Source: Edwardsiella anguillarum ET080813
Lineage (GTDB): Bacteria; Pseudomonadota; Gammaproteobacteria; Enterobacterales; Enterobacteriaceae
NCBI RefSeq assembly: GCF_000264765.2
Contig: NZ_CP006664.1
Span: 2,480,001-2,544,000, forward strand
Reading direction: 5' to 3'
Length of the DNA stretch: 64,000 bases
Below are positions 17,750 to 26,624 of the stretch, one piece after another. The notes beneath the pieces were generated by a model. That model was not told where the DNA came from, did not search any database, and worked only from the letters and a program-made list of their open reading frames with translations. How positions within the stretch are numbered: the stretch's first letter is position 1; each line of letters begins with the position of its first letter. Position numbers and translations under genes: made by a program.

Positions 17750-20185
17750 GTGTCCTTATTACCCGTTGCCGCGGTGCTGCCCGATCTGCTTGCCGCCCTG
17801 CAGTCTGCCTCCCGGGTGCTGCTTAACGCCCCGACTGGGGCGGGAAAATCCACCTGGCTGCCGCTGCAGCTGCTGCAGTCTCCCTGCCTGAATGGGCGTA
17901 TCGTGATGCTGGAGCCGCGGCGTTTGGCTGCGCGGACGGTGGCCAACCGGCTGGCGCAGCAGTTGGGCGAGCCGCTGGGCGAGACGGTTGGCTACCGGAT
18001 GCGCGGAGAGCATCGGGTCGGTAAAAATACCCGTCTGGAGGTCGTGACGGAGGGGGTTTTGACCCGCATGCTGCAGCGCGATCCGATGCTGGAAGGGGTG
18101 GCGCTGGTGATCCTCGATGAGTTTCATGAGCGTAGCCTGCAGGCGGATCTGGCGCTGGCGCTGCTTTTGGATGTACAGGCCGGGCTGCGCGACGATCTGC
18201 GGCTGCTGATTATGTCGGCGACCCTCGACGATGCCCGCCTGGGGACGCTGTTGCCGGATGCGCCGACCATCGTCTCTGCGGGGCGCAGCTATCCGGTGGC
18301 GCGTCACTATCATCCCGTTTCCCCCCATGAACGCATTGAGCAGGCGGCGGCCGCCGCGGTGCTGAGCCTGATGAACCGGGAGAGCGGCTCGCTGCTGCTG
18401 TTTTTACCCGGGGTGGGCGAGATCCGCCGCTGCGCGGCGCTGCTGGAGGAGTGCGTCGCCGAGGATACCGACATCTGTCCCTTATACGGGGCGCTGTCGC
18501 TGGCCGAGCAGCAGCAGGCCATCGCGCCTGCGCCGGCGGGGCGGCGCAAAGTGGTGCTGGCGACCAATATTGCGGAAACCAGCCTCACTATCGATGGCAT
18601 TCGTCTGGTGGTCGACAGCGCGCTGGAGCGCGTCAGCCAGTTTGACGTGCGCAGCGGGTTGACGCGGCTGGTGACCCAGCGGGCGAGCCAGGCGTCGATG
18701 ACCCAGCGCGCCGGGCGCGCCGGGCGTCTGAGCGAGGGGATTTGCTGGCATCTGGTATCGGCTGAGCAGGCCGAGCGGGCCAGCGACTATGCCCAGGCCG
18801 AAATCCTGCGCAGCGATCTGAGCGCGCTGTGGCTGGATTTGCTCAGTTGGGGCTGTCGGGATGCGCAGCAGCTGACGTGGCTTGACGCGCCGCCGGCCGC
18901 GGCGCTGGGCGCGGCACAGCGCCTGTTGCAGCAGCTGGATGCGCTGGATCCGCAGGGGGGACTGAGTGCGCTGGGGCGGGAGATGGCCCGCACGGGCAGC
19001 GATCCGCGCCTGGCGGCGATGCTGTGCGCCGCCCGCGACGCCGGCGATGCCGCGTTGGCCTGTGCCGCCCTGCTGGCGGCGATTGTCGAGGAGCCGCCGC
19101 GTCAGGGGAGCGCCGATATGCGCCAGGCGCTCTACCATCCTCAGTCACACTGGCGTCAGCGGGCGGCGCAGCTGGTTAAGCGTGTGGGAGGGCGGCGGGC
19201 GGAGGCCGATCTGGCGCAGGCGCCGCTGTGGCTGGCGCATGCCTATCCCGACCGGATCGCCGCCGCGCGCGGGCAGGATGGGCGCTATCTTCTGGCCAAC
19301 GGACTGGGTGCGGCGCTGGAGGCGGACGATGCGTTGGGGCGGATGGCGGGGCTGATCGCCGCCTCGCTGCTGCAGGGGGCCTCCGGCGGCGAGCCGCGGA
19401 TTCTGCTGGCGCTGCCCTGCGATCTGGCATCGCTGGCGGCCCAGCTGCCGCACCTGGTCAGCGAAGGCACCGGCGTTGAGTGGGATGAGGCCAAAGGAAC
19501 CCTGCGCGCCTGGCGCCGCGTCCAGTTGGGGCGCCTGGTGCTGCGTGCGCAGCCGCTGGCCCGTCCCGATGAGGCGACGCTGGCGCAGGCGCTGTTGGAA
19601 TGGGTGCGTACGCAGGGAGTGGCCGCGCTGGGGTGGGACGAGGCGGCGACGCAGCTGCGCCTGCGTTTGATCTGTGCCCAGCGCTGGCTGCCCGAGCATG
19701 CCTGGCCGGCGGTGGATGATGAGAGCTTGCTGGCATCGCTGGAGCAGTGGCTGCTGCCCGCGCTGTACGGCGTCCGCGATCTGCGGGGGCTGCGTCAGAT
19801 CGATCTGGCCGGGGCGCTGCTGCGACTGCTCGACTGGAACACGCGTCAGCGGCTGGATAGTGAGCTGCCGACTCATTACACTGTGCCGACCGGATCGCGT
19901 CTAGCGATTCGCTATTTTAGCGATAAGCCGCCGACGCTGGCGGTGCGTCTGCAGGAGATGTTCGGTGAGCGGGAGAGTCCGCGTATCGCGCAGGGGCGCG
20001 TCGCGCTGGTGCTGGAGCTGTTGTCTCCGGCGCAGCGGCCGCTGCAGATCACCCGCGATCTGGCGGGATTCTGGCAGGGCGCCTATCGTGAAGTACAGAA
20101 AGAGATGAAGGGGCGCTATCCCAAGCACGTCTGGCCGGACGATCCGGCCAACGCGCAGCCGACCCGGCGCACCAAGCGACATTAA
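17750..20185 (+). CDS. hrpB: ATP-dependent helicase HrpB (DEAH-type)
   Basis: DExH-box helicase of about 811 residues; in several bacteria it affects envelope functions, but its substrate is not established. Walker A APTGAGKS (27-34), the DEFH box near 123, the SAT motif (MSATLDD) and the motif VI QRAGRAGR are all visible. The C-terminus ending YPKHVWPDDPA is the HrpB signature tail. The chosen GTG aligns with the E. coli start (MSSLPVAAVLPE) and has GGAG six bases upstream; an in-frame ATG 48 bases earlier is possible. Confidence 0.95.
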   Translation: MSLLPVAAVLPDLLAALQSASRVLLNAPTGAGKSTWLPLQLLQSPCLNGRIVMLEPRRLAARTVANRLAQQLGEPLGETVGYRMRGEHRVGKNTRLEVVTEGVLTRMLQRDPMLEGVALVILDEFHERSLQADLALALLLDVQAGLRDDLRLLIMSATLDDARLGTLLPDAPTIVSAGRSYPVARHYHPVSPHERIEQAAAAAVLSLMNRESGSLLLFLPGVGEIRRCAALLEECVAEDTDICPLYGALSLAEQQQAIAPAPAGRRKVVLATNIAETSLTIDGIRLVVDSALERVSQFDVRSGLTRLVTQRASQASMTQRAGRAGRLSEGICWHLVSAEQAERASDYAQAEILRSDLSALWLDLLSWGCRDAQQLTWLDAPPAAALGAAQRLLQQLDALDPQGGLSALGREMARTGSDPRLAAMLCAARDAGDAALACAALLAAIVEEPPRQGSADMRQALYHPQSHWRQRAAQLVKRVGGRRAEADLAQAPLWLAHAYPDRIAAARGQDGRYLLANGLGAALEADDALGRMAGLIAASLLQGASGGEPRILLALPCDLASLAAQLPHLVSEGTGVEWDEAKGTLRAWRRVQLGRLVLRAQPLARPDEATLAQALLEWVRTQGVAALGWDEAATQLRLRLICAQRWLPEHAWPAVDDESLLASLEQWLLPALYGVRDLRGLRQIDLAGALLRLLDWNTRQRLDSELPTHYTVPTGSRLAIRYFSDKPPTLAVRLQEMFGERESPRIAQGRVALVLELLSPAQRPLQITRDLAGFWQGAYREVQKEMKGRYPKHVWPDDPANAQPTRRTKRH

Positions 20186-20271
20186 TTTTCAGAGCGTTCC
20201 CCCTGTTATTTGCGGGGGACACAGGCGCATATTAGGCGGCTTAGGCCGTATTACAGCCGGAGAAACAGGAT

Positions 20272-22773
20272 ATGTCTGGGGACGATCGCCAGCCAATCGG
20301 GCGTAAAGGTAAAAAACGGGCGGCGCAGCCGCCACGCGGAGAGCCTGCGCGCCGTCGCCGTCGTTACGACGAGGATGACTACGACGAGGATGACTACGAC
20401 GAGGATGACCAGGCGCGTGGGGAGAGTGATGATGGTGGATATGATGATGACGATGATGAGGGTGATGTGGCGCGCAAACAGGTAAAACGTTCCCGTCGGC
20501 GCCGCGTGCTGTGGCTGCTGTTTCGTCTGGCGCTGGTCGCGCTGGTCGTCATTGGCGCCTATGGGGTCTATCTCGATCAGCAGATCCGCAGTCGTATCGA
20601 CGGTAAGGTCTGGCAGCTGCCGGCCGCCGTGTATGGTCGGATGGTCAGCCTTGAGCCGGGGATGAACTACAGCAAGAAAGAGATGGTCAATCTGCTGGAG
20701 GGCATGCAGTACCGCGAGGTGAGTCGTATCACCCGTCCCGGCGAGTTTACCGTCTCGGGCAGCAGTATCGATATGCTGCGCCGCCCCTTTGATTTTCCTG
20801 ATGGAAAAGAGGGGCAGATCCACGCTCGCCTGGTGTTTGATGCGGATGGCCTGAACGAGATTGTCAATCTGGAGAATAAGCGCCAGTTTGGCTTTTTCCG
20901 TCTCGATCCCCGGCTGATCACGATGCTGCAGTCGCCCAACGGCGAGCAGCGTCTGTTTGTGCCGCGCAGCGGCTTCCCGACGCTGCTGGTGGATACCCTG
21001 ATGGCGACGGAGGATCGCCACTTCTATCAGCACGACGGCATCAGCTTCTACTCCATTGGCCGTGCGCTGCTGGCCAACCTGACGGCCGGGCGTACGGTGC
21101 AGGGGGGAAGCACCCTGACTCAGCAGCTGGTGAAAAACCTGTTCCTGAGCAACGAGCGCTCCCTATGGCGCAAGCTTAACGAAGCCTATATGGCGCTGAT
21201 CCTTGACTACCGCTACAGCAAGGATCGCATTCTGGAGCTGTACCTCAACGAGGTGTACCTGGGACAGAGCGGCAACGATCAGATCCGCGGTTTCCCGCTG
21301 GCCAGCCTGTATTACTTTGGCCGTCCGGTAGAAGAGCTGAGCCTGGATCAGCAGGCGCTGCTGGTGGGCATGGTCAAGGGAGCATCGCTGTATAACCCGT
21401 GGCGTAATCCCAAGCTGGCGCTGGAGCGGCGCAATGTGGTGCTGCATCTGTTGCTGGAGCAGAAGATCATCGATCAGGATCTGTACAACATGCTCAGCGC
21501 CCGCCCGCTCGGGGTACAGCCCAAGGGGGGCGTCATCTCGCCGCAGCCTGCGTTTATGCAGCTGGTGCGCCAGGAGCTGCAGGCTAAGCTGGGCGATAAG
21601 GTACAGGACCTCTCTGGGGTGAAAATCTTTACCACCCTCGATCCTGTCTCGCAGGACGCGGCGGAGAAAGCCGTCGAGGCCGGTATTCCGGCGCTGCGCG
21701 CGGCGCGCCACTTAGACGATCTGGAGGCGGCCATGGTGGTGGTCGATCGCTTCAGCGGCGAAGTGCGTGCGATGGTGGGCGGTGCGCAGACCCAGTTTGC
21801 CGGCTTTAACCGCGCGATGGACGCCCGTCGTCTGATCGGCTCGCTGGCCAAGCCGCCGACCTATCTGACGGCGCTGAGCGAGCCGGCTAGCTATCGCCTA
21901 AATACCCCGCTGACGGATCAGCCGGTGTCGATCAAGCTCTCCAACGGCACCTACTGGGAGCCGAAAAACTACGATCGTCAGTACCGTGGACAGGTGATGC
22001 TGATGACCGCGCTGGCGCAGTCGCTCAACGTACCGACGGTGAATTTGGGCATGGCGCTGGGGCTGGACAGGATCAGTGCGACCTGGCAACAGCTGGGCGT
22101 CCCGAAGAGCGTCATTGATCCAGTTCCTGCCATGCTGCTGGGCGCGATCAACCTGACACCGATGGAGGTGGCCCAGGCCTATCAGACCATCGCCGCCGGT
22201 GGTAATCGGGCGACCCTGTCGGCGCTGCGTTCGGTGATCGCCGAGGACGGCACTGTCCTGTATCAGAGCCTGCCCCAGGCGCAGAGCGTGGTGGCCCCGC
22301 AGGCGGCCTACCTGACGCTGTATGCCATGCAGCAGGGGGTGGTGAGCGGAACCTCGCGGTCGCTGTCGGGTAAATTTGGCCGCTACCATCTGGCGGCTAA
22401 GACCGGTACCACGAACGATCTGCGCGACAGCTGGTTTGCCGGTATCGACGGGAAGGAGGTCGCGATCACCTGGGTTGGGCGCGATAATAACGGCCCCTCC
22501 AAGTTGACCGGGGCCAGCGGTGCCCTGACCCTGTACCGCCGTTATCTGGAGAATCAGACGCCGCTGGCGCTGGATCTGGTGCCGCCGCAGGGGATCAGCA
22601 TGGTAGGGGTCGATGACGCCGGTAATTTCCAGTGCGGCAGCGGGCGTACCCTGCCGGTCTGGACCGACGATCCGCAGTCGCTGTGCAGTGCGCCGCCGCC
22701 GGCTGCCGCTGGCCAGGGGCAGAGCAGCGACGGTGTTGCCAGTTGGATCAAGGATATGTTCGGCCGCAACTGA
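20272..22773 (+). CDS. mrcB: Penicillin-binding protein 1B MrcB
   Basis: Bifunctional class A PBP that polymerises and crosslinks peptidoglycan (833 residues, E. coli 844). A highly charged cytoplasmic tail (1-78) is followed by one membrane helix (about 79-100). A UB2H-type domain comes next, then the GT51 domain with the catalytic Glu of [10 protein letters not shown] (Glu247). The transpeptidase has SLAK (nucleophile Ser524), SLN (584-586) and KTGTT (710-714). The tail [14 protein letters not shown] is conserved with E. coli. The N-terminal tail contains three perfect copies of YDEDD. It ends at a hairpin shared with the converging porin gene. Confidence 0.97.
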   Translation: MSGDDRQPIGRKGKKRAAQPPRGEPARRRRRYDEDDYDEDDYDEDDQARGESDDGGYDDDDDEGDVARKQVKRSRRRRVLWLLFRLALVALVVIGAYGVYLDQQIRSRIDGKVWQLPAAVYGRMVSLEPGMNYSKKEMVNLLEGMQYREVSRITRPGEFTVSGSSIDMLRRPFDFPDGKEGQIHARLVFDADGLNEIVNLENKRQFGFFRLDPRLITMLQSPNGEQRLFVPRSGFPTLLVDTLMATEDRHFYQHDGISFYSIGRALLANLTAGRTVQGGSTLTQQLVKNLFLSNERSLWRKLNEAYMALILDYRYSKDRILELYLNEVYLGQSGNDQIRGFPLASLYYFGRPVEELSLDQQALLVGMVKGASLYNPWRNPKLALERRNVVLHLLLEQKIIDQDLYNMLSARPLGVQPKGGVISPQPAFMQLVRQELQAKLGDKVQDLSGVKIFTTLDPVSQDAAEKAVEAGIPALRAARHLDDLEAAMVVVDRFSGEVRAMVGGAQTQFAGFNRAMDARRLIGSLAKPPTYLTALSEPASYRLNTPLTDQPVSIKLSNGTYWEPKNYDRQYRGQVMLMTALAQSLNVPTVNLGMALGLDRISATWQQLGVPKSVIDPVPAMLLGAINLTPMEVAQAYQTIAAGGNRATLSALRSVIAEDGTVLYQSLPQAQSVVAPQAAYLTLYAMQQGVVSGTSRSLSGKFGRYHLAAKTGTTNDLRDSWFAGIDGKEVAITWVGRDNNGPSKLTGASGALTLYRRYLENQTPLALDLVPPQGISMVGVDDAGNFQCGSGRTLPVWTDDPQSLCSAPPPAAAGQGQSSDGVASWIKDMFGRN
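20365..20409 (+). repeat. Three perfect 15-base tandem copies in mrcB
   Basis: TACGACGAGGATGAC occurs three times without a mismatch and encodes [15 protein letters not shown] in the cytoplasmic tail of PBP1B. Because the unit is a multiple of three, copy-number change by slippage would keep the frame. More acidic residues ([10 protein letters not shown]) follow shortly after. Confidence 0.95.
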
Positions 22774-22799
22774 GCCGGATAGCACAAGCGCATAAGAGC

Positions 22800-22828
22800 A
22801 CAAGGCCTCCCTCGGGAGGCCTTGTTTA
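22800..22828. terminator. Bidirectional terminator between mrcB and porin
   Basis: CAAGGCCTCC and its complement form a perfect 10-base stem with a CTCG tetraloop, followed by TTTAT on the plus strand and by ACAAG/TG on the minus strand. It sits 27 bases after the mrcB stop and 13 bases after the porin stop on the opposite strand, so it can serve both converging genes. Confidence 0.8.
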
Positions 22829-22840
22829 TAATGGGCGAGA

Positions 22841-23968
22841 TTAGAAATTATATTGAATGCCGACGCCCAGCTGGTTATCGGTATCAATGTTGTTATAGCT
22901 GCTGAACTCGTTATCTTTCAGCAGATTCATCTTATATTCAATGTAGGTCACCATGTTTTTGTTCAGCGCAAACTCGGTGCCGACGCTGATGTAGTTGACC
23001 AGGCTGCCAGACGCGTTTTTCTGCGCCGCGTTGTCGCTATTAAGGTTGAGGCCGCGCGACAGCACATAGCCCAGAGAGGGACGCAGGCCGAAGTCGAACT
23101 GGTATTGGGCCACCGCCTCGAAGTTCTGGGTCTTCTTCGCGATCAGGTTATTTTTGTTGAAGGGGGTCATATTGCGGGTTTCCGCGTACATGGCTGCCAG
23201 GTAGATATTATTGGCATCGTATTTGGCGGCGAAGGTCCAGGCCTCGGCGTGCTCGCCCCTTGCGCTGCCCTGCGTTCCCGATGACTGGGCGGTGGTGCGA
23301 TCGGAGCTGCTATAGGCCGCTGCTAGAGCGATGCCGAAAGGCAGCTCATAGGTGGCGGCGATCCCGGCGCCGTCGCCGTTGTCACGCCGCGCAGAGGCGT
23401 CGCCGCGGTTGCCGGTGCCGCTCTGAATATCGCTATCTTTAATCGTCCCCTCGTTCTTGCCCTGGTACTGCAGGGTGATATTCAGCCCCTCGATCTGGCC
23501 GAAGAAGTCGCGGTTGCGGTAGGTGAGCAGGTTATTGGCGCGACCGGTCATGTAGTTATCGGTCTTGGTATAGGAGTCGCCGCCGTAGACCGGGAATACG
23601 TTGGTAAAGTCTTCCACACCTTTAAGCACGCCGTTATTACGGCCATAGTCCAGCGAGCCGAACTGGGCGATATTCAGTCCCACGAAGCCCAGACGGGTAT
23701 AGCTTTCTGGCGCACTTTCGTTGCGGCTGGCTTTCGCCTGGAACTCCCAGCGGGCATAGCCTGTCAGCATCGAGTTAACCTGGGTTTCCCCCTTAAAGCC
23801 GATACGCGCATAGCTGTCATCTCCAGCGCCGTCACCGGAGTAGAACTCTCCGGCGAGACGGCCATAGATATCGACCTTATTGCCATTTTTATTATAAACC
23901 TCAGCCCCATGCGCTACGCCCGCCGCCACTAATGCCGGAATAACCACTGCAAGGTATTTATATTTCAT
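22841..23968 (-). CDS. General outer-membrane porin (OmpC/OmpF/PhoE family)
   Basis: Trimeric beta-barrel porin for small hydrophilic solutes, 375 residues. A 22-residue signal peptide (ending VAHGA) precedes the mature N-terminus EVYNKNGNKVDIYG, and the protein ends in the Phe (QYNF) needed for barrel assembly. The stretch GGDSYTKTDNYMTGRA in loop L3 is closest to PhoE. The two acidic L3 constriction residues of OmpF (D113, E117) and OmpC are here Asn123 and Val127 (precursor numbering), in the text FTNVFPVYGG where relatives have TDxLPEFGG. The pore may therefore have unusual ion selectivity. AAGGAT stands six bases before the ATG. A long AT-rich region lies upstream. Confidence 0.93.
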   Translation of the reverse strand: MKYKYLAVVIPALVAAGVAHGAEVYNKNGNKVDIYGRLAGEFYSGDGAGDDSYARIGFKGETQVNSMLTGYARWEFQAKASRNESAPESYTRLGFVGLNIAQFGSLDYGRNNGVLKGVEDFTNVFPVYGGDSYTKTDNYMTGRANNLLTYRNRDFFGQIEGLNITLQYQGKNEGTIKDSDIQSGTGNRGDASARRDNGDGAGIAATYELPFGIALAAAYSSSDRTTAQSSGTQGSARGEHAEAWTFAAKYDANNIYLAAMYAETRNMTPFNKNNLIAKKTQNFEAVAQYQFDFGLRPSLGYVLSRGLNLNSDNAAQKNASGSLVNYISVGTEFALNKNMVTYIEYKMNLLKDNEFSSYNNIDTDNQLGVGIQYNF

Positions 23969-24571
23969 ATCTTATCCTTGATGAGTAATAATTATTTTAA
24001 ATGGATGGCTAATAATGGTGTTATAACCAAGGGCAGGATAATCGCTTGACACCAAAAATGGCACGATGACTCATTTTAATCTTATTGCATAATGTAATTC
24101 ATATGTATGTAGCTCATGGGTAATCTATTTATTTTGTTAATTTATATGCAAATGGATTTATTTTATTGATTGTTTTGTGGTGGTGCTGGTGAGAGCGTAC
24201 ATCCCCGGCGGCGGGGATGCCTCTTGGATGATGGGGCTAAAGTGGGGGAGTGATTATTTTTGGGCGAATCTGATTTCAGAGAGGATTGATACTGCGAATG
24301 TTTAAATATAAAAATAAACTTTGAATAATTGGATATATATTATTGTGCTTATTGCTTCACTAAAAATCGTGGATATCTTGCTGGTGTTATATTTTATTTT
24401 GCTGGGTTATTTCGCAATAAATATTGAATAGTATTTAAATGTAGGGTTTATATTTTATCCGTGTCGATGAATAAAAATCTGGTGAATATACTTAGAGTTA
24501 CATTTTGTTACATTTGGCGTGCAGGCGCACACCGGGAAGCGGGGAGGGATCTTCCCGGCGTGAGCGATGCG
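23969..24571. other. AT-rich intergenic region upstream of the porin gene
   Basis: About 600 bases, far richer in A+T than the rest of the window, between the porin start and the 3' end of the DUF2076 gene. No gene was found. It holds a perfect 8-base GC hairpin (CATCCCCG, loop GCGG) at 24200-24219, a pair of imperfect TTGCTGG-GTTAT repeats near 24378-24410, and the tandem GTTACA repeats described separately. Long AT-rich leaders are usual for enterobacterial porin genes and commonly bind OmpR, H-NS and IHF; a specific promoter could not be chosen with confidence. Confidence 0.6.
24497..24516. promoter_or_regulatory. Tandem GTTACATTTK repeats, possible OmpR-type site
   Basis: Two head-to-tail decamers, GTTACATTTT and GTTACATTTG, lie exactly 10 bases apart. 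OmpR dimers bind two tandem 10-base half-sites of the loose form GTTACA-N4, so the arrangement fits. The distance to the porin start (about 530 bases) is larger than usual, although far-upstream OmpR sites exist at ompF. It is an inference only. Confidence 0.35.
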
Positions 24572-25351
24572 TTAGAAAAAGGAGGAGTCGTCGTCGTCGC
24601 CGCCAAAGAAGCCGTCGTCCTGAGGATCGGAAAAGCCGCTATCCTGGCCAAAACCGCCGCTATTATCCTGACGCCAGTCGGCATCGTTCTGGCCGCTGTC
24701 CTGAGCATCGGTGTTCTGAGCGTCATTGCCCAGGGTCTCATTGCCCCGATCGACGTCGCTGTTGGTGGCCTCCGGCGCGGGGGTGTCCTCAATGATATTG
24801 ACGATCTCTTCTGGACGGCTCTGGTGGAACAGTCCGGTCAGCATATTGGCCATCACCATCCCCCCGGCGACGCCGGCCGCGGTCTGCAGCGCACCGCCCA
24901 GGAAGCTGCCTGCACGGGAGGGGGCTGCCGTCGGCTGCTGGCCATAGCTGGGCGCCGGCTGACCATAGCCCGGTTGAGCATAGTTGGCAGCGCCAGGGAT
25001 CGGTTGGCTACCCAGCGGCGTACGGGCAGCTGTCGGCGCAGCGGATGCCGGGGCATCGCCGCTCTGGCTGCCGCCGCCGAACAGGCCGGCGAGGAAGCCA
25101 CCGCTGCTACGCGGCTGGCTCTGGAGCTGACTGATCTGCTGCTGCAGCTGTTCAACCTGCTGATTGAGTCGCTTGAGCGCGGCCTCCTGGATCAGCATGG
25201 CCTGCGCCATGTAATACGGGGCGGCCGGCTGTTTGGTCAGACAGGCCTGGATCAGCCGCTGTGCGTCGGCGTCGCGGGGACCGCTGCCGGCCTCAGCCTG
25301 CTGCAGACGGGAAAAAAGACCTTCAATGATACGTTGTTCTTCAGTTTGCAT
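24572..25351 (-). CDS. DUF2076 domain protein
   Basis: Protein of unknown function, 259 residues, matching the DUF2076 layout. An N-terminal helical/coiled-coil part (about 1-75; TEEQRIIEGLFSRLQQAE, RLNQQVEQLQQQISQL) is followed by a low-complexity Pro/Ala/Gly/Gln linker. A short glycine-rich hydrophobic segment comes next (about 150-175, SFLGGALQTAAGVAGGMVMANMLTGLF), then an acidic tail ending GGDDDDSSFF. The hydrophobic segment suggests membrane association. The ATG is preceded by GAGG six bases upstream; an in-frame ATG-like codon five residues earlier is less likely. No operon partner is evident. Confidence 0.8.
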   Translation of the reverse strand: MQTEEQRIIEGLFSRLQQAEAGSGPRDADAQRLIQACLTKQPAAPYYMAQAMLIQEAALKRLNQQVEQLQQQISQLQSQPRSSGGFLAGLFGGGSQSGDAPASAAPTAARTPLGSQPIPGAANYAQPGYGQPAPSYGQQPTAAPSRAGSFLGGALQTAAGVAGGMVMANMLTGLFHQSRPEEIVNIIEDTPAPEATNSDVDRGNETLGNDAQNTDAQDSGQNDADWRQDNSGGFGQDSGFSDPQDDGFFGGDDDDSSFF

Positions 25352-25425
25352 AATCTGCCTCAACACAGCGCCCGCCGCAGCGGGGTCGATAACGTTGGTG
25401 ACCGGTAAAATGGAAATGGCCCGTA

Positions 25426-25458
25426 CAATCCCGTCCCGTCGGATCCGGGACGGGATTG
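25426..25458. other. Perfect 13-base inverted repeat
   Basis: CAATCCCGTCCCG and its complement are separated by seven bases, between the iap stop and the DUF2076 start (both minus strand). There is no T tract on either side. It may stabilise the end of the iap transcript or be a Rho-dependent or protein-binding element. Confidence 0.55.
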
Positions 25459-25607
25459 CAGCGCACCGTGCTCAGGGGCGAACGGCCGCCGGCTCTCTGA
25501 GTAATGTAATGCCCAGATACAGCAACGCAATCCCCCTTTACCTAAAGCCACATTGCCTGATATTTCTCTACATTAGGAAGCCCGCAGCGTATACAGCGGC
25601 GGTGGGA

Positions 25608-26624
25608 TCAGCGGGTCAGCTGCTCCAGCAGCGGCAGCAGGATCCTGACCCCCTCGCGGGTGCGGGCTCGGATCCGTCCCGGCAGGTGCCGATCCAAATA
25701 TTTCATATTGTCGTACTGGGGCTGATGCCAGCTGGTGCCCTGTGCAAACAGGTTGCCGCCGTGGCGCGTCTGGCGCGTCGGATCTTGGCTATCCGCGGCA
25801 GAGAGCAGCAGCAGTGGAAGCCCGGCCTGAGAAAACAGCGCCATCCCCTCGTTCTGGGGCGTGGACTGACCCAGCGCCGCGCTGTCGCCGCGTGCGATGC
25901 GGATACCGTCGCGTTTGGCTAGCTGTAGCAGGCGATCGCGGCTGCGCTCGGCCAGCGCCTGAGCGTTGCTGGTGGCGAGCAGCCTGTCGCCGCTGATCAG
26001 GGAGTCTATGCCGATCACCAGCAGGGTATTTTTCTTCTCCTCCTGTGTCATACGGCTAAGGTAGTTTTCGATCCCCTTGCCGCCGAGCTCCTGCGCACTC
26101 AGCGCCAGAAAGCGAATGCCGACCTGGGTTTTTATCGGCCGCAGGCGCTCGGCCAGCTCCAGCATGACGCCGACGCCGGAGGCGTTATCATCGACCCCCT
26201 GGAGCGTCAGCCCGCCCAAGTTATGGTTAACGTCGTCATCGCTCTGCGGAGTAAAGGTATCCAGATGGGCGACGATCAGGATCTGCTGAGCGCCGTGGCC
26301 CGCTTTTGCGGCGATCACCGAGGTGGCTGTAACGTTGTGCCAGCTGTTTTTACCGTTGCTGTCGCGGTACAGATAGCGGGTCTTAAAGTCGCGCAGGTTG
26401 CTGTCATAACCCATCTGACGGAAGCGCTGGTTGACATAGTCGGCCATCATCAGCTCGGCGGGGCTGCCCGCCATGCGGCCGGGGAAATAGGTGGCGATAT
26501 GGCGCACTTCCTGATCGGCGATTTTTCCAATGGGCTGGTGGGTCTGGGCGCTGACCGGCGCGACGAGCGCGCAGCCCAGGCAGAGCGCGGCCAGGGAGAG
26601 AGAGTATCTGCAGCGGGAAAGCAT
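25608..26624 (-). CDS. iap: Iap-type M28 aminopeptidase, catalytic Glu replaced by Gln
   Basis: Iap of E. coli is an exported M28 aminopeptidase that trims the N-terminal Arg of alkaline phosphatase. This homologue has 338 residues and a signal peptide (about 1-26, ending PVSAQ). Zinc ligands typical of M28 are present: His120 in AHLDT, Asp146 in DDNASG, Glu179, Asp207 and His300 (SWH). The residue just before Glu179, which is the general-base Glu in M28 enzymes (GEE in E. coli Iap), is Gln178 (SAQEL). If the alignment holds, catalysis may be weak or lost. The chosen ATG begins the signal peptide. In E. coli, iap borders cysDNC; here it borders ygbE directly. Confidence 0.88.
   Translation of the reverse strand: MLSRCRYSLSLAALCLGCALVAPVSAQTHQPIGKIADQEVRHIATYFPGRMAGSPAELMMADYVNQRFRQMGYDSNLRDFKTRYLYRDSNGKNSWHNVTATSVIAAKAGHGAQQILIVAHLDTFTPQSDDDVNHNLGGLTLQGVDDNASGVGVMLELAERLRPIKTQVGIRFLALSAQELGGKGIENYLSRMTQEEKKNTLLVIGIDSLISGDRLLATSNAQALAERSRDRLLQLAKRDGIRIARGDSAALGQSTPQNEGMALFSQAGLPLLLLSAADSQDPTRQTRHGGNLFAQGTSWHQPQYDNMKYLDRHLPGRIRARTREGVRILLPLLEQLTR

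Noticed and set aside
24200..24219. Single hairpin CATCCCCG-GCGG-CGGGGATG resembling a type I-E CRISPR repeat arm
   Set aside because: Only one copy, no spacers, no cas genes, and the flanks do not match known repeats. Treated as a simple hairpin.
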